Source: Acetofilamentum sp.
Lineage (GTDB): Bacteria; Bacteroidota; Bacteroidia; Bacteroidales; JAADGE01
DNA: 7,875 bases
Direction of reading: 5' to 3'
NCBI GenBank assembly: GCA_020720705.1
Contig: DYOJ01000013.1
Location: 4,631-12,505, forward strand
Every line of letters begins with the position of its first letter. Positions within the stretch are counted from its first letter, which is position 1. The notes under the pieces were generated by a model, which saw only the letters and a list, made by a program, of their open reading frames with translations, made no database searches and was not told where the DNA came from. A program made the translations under genes and the position numbers. This document shows positions 1 through 4,650 of the stretch, piece after piece.

Positions 1-45
1 GATTTCCGATTTTGACACATCTGACATTGATACTAAATGTTGCAT
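1..45 (-). CDS. pyrB: Aspartate carbamoyltransferase catalytic subunit, N-terminal fragment (runs off left edge)
   Basis: Seen: an ATG at 45-43 opens a minus-strand frame with no stop to the window edge, giving only 15 residues, MQHLVSMSDVSKSEI. Known: aspartate carbamoyltransferase condenses carbamoyl phosphate with aspartate, the committed step of UMP synthesis, in the cytoplasm. From memory, the Bacillus-type PyrB N-terminus (MKHLTTMSELSTEEI) matches this peptide closely in pattern. Context supports it: it is co-directional with pyrD, pyrC and pyrEF and lies 38 bp beyond the four-helix-bundle gene, and pyrB is the step otherwise missing between carbamoyl phosphate and PyrC. The active-site motifs lie outside the window, so the call rests on 15 residues plus context. 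It could be another protein with a similar start, but the pathway fit makes PyrB the best reading. Confidence 0.62.
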   Translation of the reverse strand, partial: MQHLVSMSDVSKSEI

Positions 46-73
46 ATTTTGTGGGATGATGGTTTACAGTTGA

Positions 74-86
74 TAGTTTAAAGTTA
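74..86. repeat. Left copy of 13-bp inverted repeat bracketing the four-helix-bundle gene
   Basis: TAGTTTAAAGTTA at 74-86 is the exact reverse complement of 535-547. It includes the stop codon (84-86) of the four-helix-bundle gene. The sequence is AT-rich and related to the heptamer repeats on the other side, so it may come from low-complexity sequence and need not be a transposon end. Confidence 0.6.
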
Positions 87-473
87 GGTGTTTTTGGGGT
101 TGATACTTGTTCGTTGTATCTGAGAATTTCTTAAAGATGATATTTTTTTCGATATGTTTCCGACCTTCATTTTAAAATAGCTAAGTGTTTCTTCTGAAAT
201 GTATTCCAAATCATAGGCAATAAATAATTGACTTAGAAGTTCCGACAGACTTCCATAAGCAATTTCGGTGAAACGAGCTTGCTCCGTAAAAGATTGTCGC
301 GAAGTTCCTTCTGCAATATTTGAACTGACAGAAATTACGGCTCTTCTGCTTTGAGATGTCAGTCCGTAAAGTTCTGATTTCGGATAACTTTCAGTTAATT
401 TATATATTTCGGAAGCTAAGGCGCGAGCAACTTGCCAAACTTCTAATTTTTCAAAAGAAAATTTGTAATCCAT
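84..473 (-). CDS. Four-helix-bundle protein, S23/23S-rRNA-IVS-encoded type
   Basis: A 129-residue, mostly helical, charged protein with no signal peptide or membrane segment. The family hallmarks are visible: an N-terminal F-E-K-L-x-V-W-Q segment at residues 7-14, then a central S-x-N-I-A-E-G followed by a conserved Arg, and a late helix with S-L-S-E-L. Known: the family was first noted in intervening sequences of 23S rRNA genes and is scattered through Bacteroidota genomes; Avd of diversity-generating retroelements shares the fold. Its molecular role is not established. Here it lies between pyrEF (78 bp upstream) and pyrB (38 bp downstream), co-directional with them, so it would be co-transcribed unless an unseen terminator intervenes. 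A perfect 13-bp inverted repeat brackets it, one copy overlapping its stop codon. No 23S rRNA or reverse transcriptase is in the window. I infer a passenger inserted into the pyr cluster, not a pyrimidine enzyme. Confidence 0.9.
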   Translation of the reverse strand: MDYKFSFEKLEVWQVARALASEIYKLTESYPKSELYGLTSQSRRAVISVSSNIAEGTSRQSFTEQARFTEIAYGSLSELLSQLFIAYDLEYISEETLSYFKMKVGNISKKISSLRNSQIQRTSINPKNT

Positions 474-506
474 CTGTTATATTTTTCTCTCCGGTATTTC
501 TCTTCA

Positions 507-546
507 AAACTTTAAACTTTAAACTTTAAACATTTAACTTTAAACT
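507..546. repeat. Heptamer tandem repeat (CTTTAAA) x5
   Basis: Between the starts of the four-helix-bundle gene and the end of pyrEF, the 7-base unit CTTTAAA occurs at 510, 517 and 524, then a variant with one inserted base (CATTTAA from 531), then again at 538. Such AACTTTAAAC runs are simple sequence. They could promote slippage or recombination, or be the footprint of an insertion. No hairpin with a T tract is formed, so this is not an intrinsic terminator. Confidence 0.75.
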
Positions 547-547
547 A
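535..547. repeat. Right copy of 13-bp inverted repeat bracketing the four-helix-bundle gene
   Basis: TAACTTTAAACTA at 535-547 is the exact reverse complement of 74-86. It overlaps the last unit of the heptamer array and lies 5 bp before the pyrEF stop codon (552-554). Comparing 61-90 with the reverse complement of 531-560 extends the similarity imperfectly (about 23 of 30 positions by eye), but part of that extension is pyrEF coding sequence. Confidence 0.6.
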
Positions 548-551
548 AGTA

Positions 552-1919
552 TTATAAACCAAAATAGACGTTCCAAGCTCTGTTCCGATATTCTTGTGCC
601 GTGAGGGCGGGCGTAGGACTTGCTATAATTCCGCGCCCGACAATGATACAATCCGCTCCGCCGTTCATGGCGTCTTCAACGGATGTATATTGTTGTCCCA
701 CAGTGTCTTGTCCGCTTTGAAGCTGCACTCCGGGCATCAGTAATAGTTGTCCGTTCGGGATTTTATTTTTCAAACGTCTGAGTTCGTCAGCAGTGTTTGC
801 GTGCACAATATATCCGGAGACTTTCTCGGCATGTTTTTCGCCCATTGCAAATACGTTACGTGTGTATGACTCGTTCATCAGGTTGCCTTTGCTTGACATT
901 TTGGCAAGCATAAACGCCCCGCAAGTGTCGTTTTGGTCAAACAGTCCGTGCAGTATTCCTTCGCCGGGTAAGGCATGAACGGTAACAAAATCAGCCCATT
1001 CCGAAATTTTGTATATTCCGTTTTGGAACTGACTGCGAACCGTGTTTCCGATGTCGGCAAATTTACGGTCTTCAAAAATCAAAAAATCGTATTTTGATGC
1101 GTAAAGTTTTAGTTTTGTTATAAACTCATTATCAAAATCTTCCAAAATATCTACGTGCGTTTTCAGCATGACGATATGTTCGGCGGTTTGGTCTAAAATT
1201 GTGAAAAATTCAGATTGAGTCGTTACATCTAAGGATAAAACAAGATTCGATTTATTTGTTCGGATTTTCGCTAAAAGGTTTTGTGTAAATTTATTTTCGA
1301 CTTTTTTGGACGTGCTTTCTTTTGAGGCTGATTTTGCTATAAAATTCTGAATGTCAGATATTTGAATAGCTGCAATTCGATTATTGTTGTGTAAAATTTC
1401 CAACATTTCAGGCAGTTGAATCAAGCTGTGCAGTCTGAAACCATGTTGTGCCAAAATTTCCGAAGCGTTTGCACTTCTGTCAATAATTACCATAAAATCA
1501 GTCGTTTCGACACCTTCGACTTTAAATTTTTCGGCTGTCTCGATGATACTTTCGCCTGTCGTGATTAAATCGTCAATGACTAAGCACGTTTTTCCTTTTT
1601 CAAATTTGCCGATAATCGTGTTTTTTGTGCCGTAAACTTTGTCTTCTTTCCGTGCATAAATCAACGGTTTTTGTAACTTATCTGCAATCAAAGTTGCGAT
1701 GGGTAATGCCGTGTAAGGAATACCGGTGATGTAGTCAAATTTCAGATTTTCAATATGTTGTATCAGCAATTCGGAAACACCTTTGAGCAATTCGGGATGC
1801 GAAATCATATCACGTAAATCGAAATAAAACGGTGATTTTAAGCCGCTTTTTAAGGTAAATTCACCGAATTTGAGGGCGCCGATGTCGTGTAATTTGAGGA
1901 TAAATTCTTGTTTGGTCAT
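552..1919 (-). CDS. pyrEF: Bifunctional orotate phosphoribosyltransferase / OMP decarboxylase (UMP synthase, eukaryotic type)
   Basis: Catalyses the last two steps of UMP synthesis: orotate plus PRPP to OMP, then decarboxylation to UMP, in the cytoplasm. Residues 1-195 are the OPRT domain, with K-F-G-E-F-x-L-K-S-G at 17-26, G-I-P-Y-T-A-L-P at 66-73 and the PRPP loop VIDDLITTGES at 114-124. Residues 196-222 form a Lys/Ser-rich linker. Residues 223-455 are the OMP decarboxylase, with D231, K253 in L-K-T-H-V-D-I-L, the catalytic D284-x-K286-x-x-D289 in F-E-D-R-K-F-A-D-I-G-N-T, the phosphate-site M-P-G-V-Q-L at 395-400 and G-R-G-I at 428-431. Order, length (455 versus about 480 in human UMPS) and wording match the eukaryotic fusion in both halves. 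All expected catalytic residues are present. It lies 70 bp after pyrC and is probably co-transcribed. The ATG at 1919 gives the full OPRT N-terminus. Confidence 0.96.
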   Translation of the reverse strand: MTKQEFILKLHDIGALKFGEFTLKSGLKSPFYFDLRDMISHPELLKGVSELLIQHIENLKFDYITGIPYTALPIATLIADKLQKPLIYARKEDKVYGTKNTIIGKFEKGKTCLVIDDLITTGESIIETAEKFKVEGVETTDFMVIIDRSANASEILAQHGFRLHSLIQLPEMLEILHNNNRIAAIQISDIQNFIAKSASKESTSKKVENKFTQNLLAKIRTNKSNLVLSLDVTTQSEFFTILDQTAEHIVMLKTHVDILEDFDNEFITKLKLYASKYDFLIFEDRKFADIGNTVRSQFQNGIYKISEWADFVTVHALPGEGILHGLFDQNDTCGAFMLAKMSSKGNLMNESYTRNVFAMGEKHAEKVSGYIVHANTADELRRLKNKIPNGQLLLMPGVQLQSGQDTVGQQYTSVEDAMNGGADCIIVGRGIIASPTPALTAQEYRNRAWNVYFGL

Positions 1920-1989
1920 TGAAATCGGATGTTAGAAATTTAACATTAGAATTTTGGGATTAATAGATTGGATATCAGGTTTATAGAAA

Positions 1990-3267
1990 TTAGGAAATAC
2001 CTTTTTCCGAGTGATATTTCAGTTGCCCGTTTACGAAGGTCATAACTACATCACCGGTTCCGGACATGCCTTCGTAGGGCGTATATTTTGCTTTGGTTTC
2101 GAATTCATTTGAGCGGACAGTCCATGTTTTTGTCATATCAACAATCATTAAATCAGCGAAATAACCTTCTGATAATTTTCCTCGATTTTGAATATTAAAT
2201 ATTTCCGCCGATTTTTCCGAAGTTAATTCCGCAAAACGTTCTAAGCTGAAACTTCCTTTATTTACTTCGTTAAGTAGCAGTCGTGCAGAGGTTTCCAAGC
2301 CGGGGAAGCCGGAAGGAGCAAGTTTGTAATCTTGATTTTTTTCTGAGAGCGTATGGGGTGCATGGTCGGTGCCGATAGTGTCCACGGTACTATCCGAAAT
2401 ACCAAGCATAATACGCTGATTATCATATAGTTCTCTCAACGGCGGATTGACTTTTCCGTAATTTCCTGCCTTTTCTAAAATCTGCTCGTTGATAAGCAAA
2501 TGGTGTGGTGTAATTTCGCAATAAACTCGACATTTTGACTTCTTTTGTAGTATCAAATCCAGTTCTTCCGCCGTTGAAATATGTGCTAAATACAGTTTGT
2601 TTCCTATCTCTTGAGCAAGTTTCAGCATCAATTCAGTGCCTTTAATCGAACATTCTCGGTGTCGCATAAAGTTGTGATTTATAATCGTAGGGGTCTGTAT
2701 TTGAGCCGAATACGCTTCGACACATTTTTGCATTTCTGTATGTACGATAAGCGGCAAATCGTAGGTAAGCGATATGTCGAAAATCCGTTTCAAAATTTCC
2801 GGTTCGTCCACAAATTCGTTTGAATTTGAGCCGGCAAGAAACAATTTCAGAGCAGCAACATCACTTGGCTTAGTCTCCAACAAATCAATAAGTTCGGGTA
2901 AATTTTGAGCAGTTGCCGCCACATTAAATTTGTAATTTATCAATGCTGATTTTGCGACTTCTCTTTTCATATTCAGATATTCTAAATTTACGGTCGGCGG
3001 TCGTGTATTAGGCATGTCAAAAACCATGGTTGTTCCGCCTTTAAGTGCTGACCGTGAGGCAGTTGTCCATGTTTCCTTATCCGTTTGTTTAAGGTCGCGG
3101 ATGTGCGTATGGGGGTCAATAATGCCGGGTAAGATATGAAGTCCGCTTGCATCAATTTCCTGTTCGCAATTCGGGTTGTTCGTGCCGATGTATGCGATTA
3201 TTTGATTGTCTATCAATAAATTCCGGGGTTTCCCTTTTATTATTCCGTTTTTTATTAAAATTTTCAT
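1990..3267 (-). CDS. pyrC: Dihydroorotase (CAD/allantoinase-like amidohydrolase)
   Basis: Reversibly cyclises N-carbamoyl-aspartate to dihydroorotate, the third pyrimidine step, in the cytoplasm. The 425 residues form an amidohydrolase barrel with small beta segments at both ends. Visible metal-site residues are the H53-x-H55 pair in D-P-H-T-H-I-R-D, K141 in A-L-K-L-F-L-A (the candidate carboxylated lysine), H176 in I-V-H-T-E, H229 in L-A-H-I-S, and D301 in G-T-D-H-A-P-H-T. The M-P-N-T-R-P segment (85-90) and S-G-F-P-G-L-E-T near residue 320 are typical of the group that includes vertebrate CAD dihydroorotase. No catalytic residue seems missing, so it should be active and is not an inactive DHO-like partner of PyrB. 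Its ATG overlaps the pyrD stop in an ATGA, suggesting translational coupling. Allantoinase is a possible misreading, but the neighbours argue strongly for PyrC. Confidence 0.96.
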   Translation of the reverse strand: MKILIKNGIIKGKPRNLLIDNQIIAYIGTNNPNCEQEIDASGLHILPGIIDPHTHIRDLKQTDKETWTTASRSALKGGTTMVFDMPNTRPPTVNLEYLNMKREVAKSALINYKFNVAATAQNLPELIDLLETKPSDVAALKLFLAGSNSNEFVDEPEILKRIFDISLTYDLPLIVHTEMQKCVEAYSAQIQTPTIINHNFMRHRECSIKGTELMLKLAQEIGNKLYLAHISTAEELDLILQKKSKCRVYCEITPHHLLINEQILEKAGNYGKVNPPLRELYDNQRIMLGISDSTVDTIGTDHAPHTLSEKNQDYKLAPSGFPGLETSARLLLNEVNKGSFSLERFAELTSEKSAEIFNIQNRGKLSEGYFADLMIVDMTKTWTVRSNEFETKAKYTPYEGMSGTGDVVMTFVNGQLKYHSEKGIS

Positions 3268-4307
3268 TTTTCTGTGTTTTTCAAAATTTTCTTATTGATA
3301 TTTTTGACCAAACTCGGACCTTCATAAATAAAACCTGTATAAATTTGCACCAAACTTGCACCGGCATTGAGTTTTTCGAGGGCATCTTCGGCTGTCAAAA
3401 TTCCGCCTACGCCGATAATCGGCAACGTACCTTCTGTTTTTTCGGAAATGTATCGAATTATCTCATTTGCTTTGTTTTTCAAGGGTTTGCCGCTTAATCC
3501 GCCGTTAGCAATTTTTTGAATATGCTCATTTGAGTAACTCAAGCCCTCACGTGAGGTTGTGGTGTTTACGGCAACAACGCCGTCTAATTTTGTTTCGCGT
3601 ATAATGTCCAGTGTATCATCTATTTGTGCAAAAGAGAGGTCGGGGGAGATTTTTAGGAGTATCGGTTTCGGTTTTTCTTGTAATTTATTGATTTCTTGTA
3701 GTTTAGATAACAATTCAAGTAACACGTCTCTGTCCTGCAATTTGTGCAAATCACACACATTCGGACAACTCACATTTACGGTGAAATAATCTACATAAGG
3801 ATGTAAACCTCTGAAAACCTTGATGTAATCGTCGTTTGCTTGTTCGTTTGGCGTGAGCGTATTTTTGCCGATATTTCCGCCCACAATAATTTTAGTTTTT
3901 CGATGTTTTAATTTGTCTATTGCTGCATCTAATCCGTTGTTATTGAACCCCATACGGTTGATGATTGCTTTGTCTTTTTTTAATCGAAACAAGCGCGGTT
4001 TTGGGTTGCCGGGCTGCGCAAGCGGTGTTACTGTCCCGACTTCTACAAACGAAAATCCGAAGGCATCCATACTTTCAAAAACTTCGGCATTTTTGTCAAA
4101 ACCGGCTGCAAGTCCGACAGGATTTGAAAATTCTAAACCAAACAAATTTATTTTAAGTTGTTGATTTTCAGTCAATAAAAAAGCCCTACAAACGAGGGCT
4201 TTTAGGATATGTATTTTATTGATAAGTTTCAAAAAATGAATTGACAACCCGTGAATTGTTTCGGGAGAAAACACGAACAACAAAGGTCGAATTACTGATT
4301 TATACAT
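3264..4307 (-). CDS. pyrD: Dihydroorotate dehydrogenase (quinone), class 2, with Cys at the catalytic-base position
   Basis: Oxidises dihydroorotate to orotate with FMN, passing electrons to membrane quinone. I start at the ATG at 4307-4305 (347 residues); an in-frame GTG directly before it would add one residue. Residues 1-45 are the helical membrane-associating N-terminus typical of class 2 (R-P-L-L-F-x-F-x-P-E-T-x-H). The FMN barrel follows with G-L-A-A-G-F-D-K-N-A-E (65-75), E-V-G-T-V-T-P (89-95), N-R-M-G-F-N-N (117-123), G-G-N-I-G-K-N (143-149) and a C-terminal I-I-G-V-G-G-I...G-A-S-L-V-Q-I-Y-T-G. At 178-183 it reads N-V-S-C-P-N; class 2 enzymes such as E. coli PyrD and human DHODH have Ser where this has C181, and class 1 enzymes have Cys. 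It is first in the pyr cluster and overlaps pyrC by 4 bp. A terminator-like hairpin lies within codons 35-43. Confidence 0.96.
   Translation of the reverse strand: MYKSVIRPLLFVFSPETIHGLSIHFLKLINKIHILKALVCRAFLLTENQQLKINLFGLEFSNPVGLAAGFDKNAEVFESMDAFGFSFVEVGTVTPLAQPGNPKPRLFRLKKDKAIINRMGFNNNGLDAAIDKLKHRKTKIIVGGNIGKNTLTPNEQANDDYIKVFRGLHPYVDYFTVNVSCPNVCDLHKLQDRDVLLELLSKLQEINKLQEKPKPILLKISPDLSFAQIDDTLDIIRETKLDGVVAVNTTTSREGLSYSNEHIQKIANGGLSGKPLKNKANEIIRYISEKTEGTLPIIGVGGILTAEDALEKLNAGASLVQIYTGFIYEGPSLVKNINKKILKNTEK
4177..4203 (-). terminator. Terminator-like hairpin inside the pyrD coding sequence (candidate attenuator)
   Basis: On the pyrD mRNA strand, AAAAGCCCT (4203-4195) and AGGGCTTTT (4187-4179) are perfect 9-bp complements around a 7-base loop. 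The second arm runs straight into a stretch of six T (4182-4177). This has the form of an intrinsic terminator, yet it encodes residues of about L35-F43 of PyrD, between the membrane helix and the barrel. A translating ribosome would disrupt it, so at most it would act when translation lags. Function is inferred. Confidence 0.5.
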
Positions 4308-4321
4308 CACAAAATTTTCAA

Positions 4322-4352
4322 CAAAGATAGAAATTTTAACCTTATCTTAAAA
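4322..4352 (-). promoter_or_regulatory. Candidate Bacteroidota-type promoter for pyrD
   Basis: TATCTTTG on the minus strand (4329-4322) fits the TAnnTTTG -7 box of Bacteroidota. Nineteen bases upstream, 4352-4349 reads TTTT, a weak match to the -33 TTTG. The start of transcription would fall about 5-12 bases before the pyrD ATG, so the leader would be very short. No Shine-Dalgarno sequence is visible. Confidence 0.5.
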
Positions 4353-4412
4353 TTAAATATCACTTTATACTAATTATTTTTTCTATTTTTTTTAAATTTC
4401 TCTAATGTATTG

Positions 4413-4465
4413 ATTTTCAATTAAATAGTTTTAACTATTTCTTGAACCTATAAATGATTGAAAAT
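4413..4465. repeat. Nested inverted repeats
   Basis: The outer arms are ATTTTCAAT (4413-4421) and ATTGAAAAT (4457-4465), a perfect 9-bp match. Inside them, AAATAGTT (4423-4430) and AACTATTT (4433-4440) form a perfect 8-bp dyad around two T. There is no T tract or GC content to make a terminator. A DNA-binding site in the divergent promoter region is possible, but in such AT-rich sequence chance dyads also occur. Confidence 0.5.
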
Positions 4466-4524
4466 GTGAGGTTTAATGCTAATTATTATATATTTAGACA
4501 ACCGGCAAGGGAAACGCTTTCCGC

Positions 4525-4560
4525 TAATTTACAGAATCAAGACATTTTTCCTGTAAATTA
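4525..4560. repeat. 10-bp perfect inverted repeat upstream of the plus-strand promoter
   Basis: TAATTTACAG (4525-4534) and CTGTAAATTA (4551-4560) are perfect reverse complements with 16 bases between them. A smaller hairpin, GGAAA-CGC-TTTCC (4510-4522), lies immediately to its left. The pair sits 23 bp before the candidate TAGCTTTG promoter box, a position that would suit a regulator-binding site. Centre-to-centre arm spacing is 26 bp. No partner regulator is visible. Confidence 0.5.
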
Positions 4561-4583
4561 TACCTTTAATTTCATTTTTTATG

Positions 4584-4591
4584 TAGCTTTG
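4584..4591 (+). promoter_or_regulatory. Candidate -7 promoter box for the plus-strand outer-membrane protein gene
   Basis: TAGCTTTG matches the Bacteroidota TAnnTTTG box and lies 59 bp before the TTG start at 4651, which would give a leader of roughly 50 bases. No clear TTTG -33 element is present at the expected spacing. There is no Shine-Dalgarno sequence before the start codon; the stretch is A/T-rich instead. Confidence 0.42.
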
Positions 4592-4650
4592 TAGCTTGTT
4601 TAATAGCTTTTCTAAGAATCGCTGCATCACCTGTTTTAAATTTTAAAGCC

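Larger units (their letters stand above)
4311..4650. other. Divergent intergenic region between pyrD and the outer-membrane protein gene
   Basis: This 340-bp stretch has no convincing coding frame. It is very AT-rich except for a short GC-richer island at about 4500-4525. It holds a candidate promoter at each end and, between them, a nested pair of inverted repeats (4413-4465), a small GGAAA-CGC-TTTCC hairpin (4510-4522) and a 10-bp inverted repeat (4525-4560). No tRNA or recognised riboswitch fold was found by eye. Confidence 0.8.

Noticed and set aside
84..473. Four-helix-bundle gene as Avd of a diversity-generating retroelement, or as part of a 23S rRNA intervening sequence
   Set aside because: No reverse transcriptase, template/variable repeat or rRNA sequence is in the window; both neighbours are pyr genes.
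507..546. Heptamer array as a CRISPR array
   Set aside because: Units are 7 bp and directly adjacent with no spacers, and there are no cas genes.
793..1075. Small open frames on both strands within pyrEF
   Set aside because: They overlap strongly supported UMP synthase coding sequence, show no family motif and have no own start context.
1929..1946. ATGTTA / TAACAT inverted repeat in the pyrC-pyrEF gap as a terminator
   Set aside because: Only a 6-bp stem with a single G-C pair and no T tract after it; too weak to call.
3147..4164. Several plus-strand open frames opposite pyrC and pyrD (up to 116 codons)
   Set aside because: They are antisense shadows of well-conserved enzymes; the Cys/Phe-rich translations look like reverse-complement artefacts.
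4305..4310. GTG at 4310 as the pyrD start
   Set aside because: The adjacent ATG at 4307 gives the usual class 2 N-terminus (M-Y-K-x-x-x-R-P) and is the stronger codon.
4501..4560. Riboswitch (preQ1 or similar) in the GC-richer island
   Set aside because: No known aptamer core could be recognised, and the island lies upstream of the likely plus-strand promoter.
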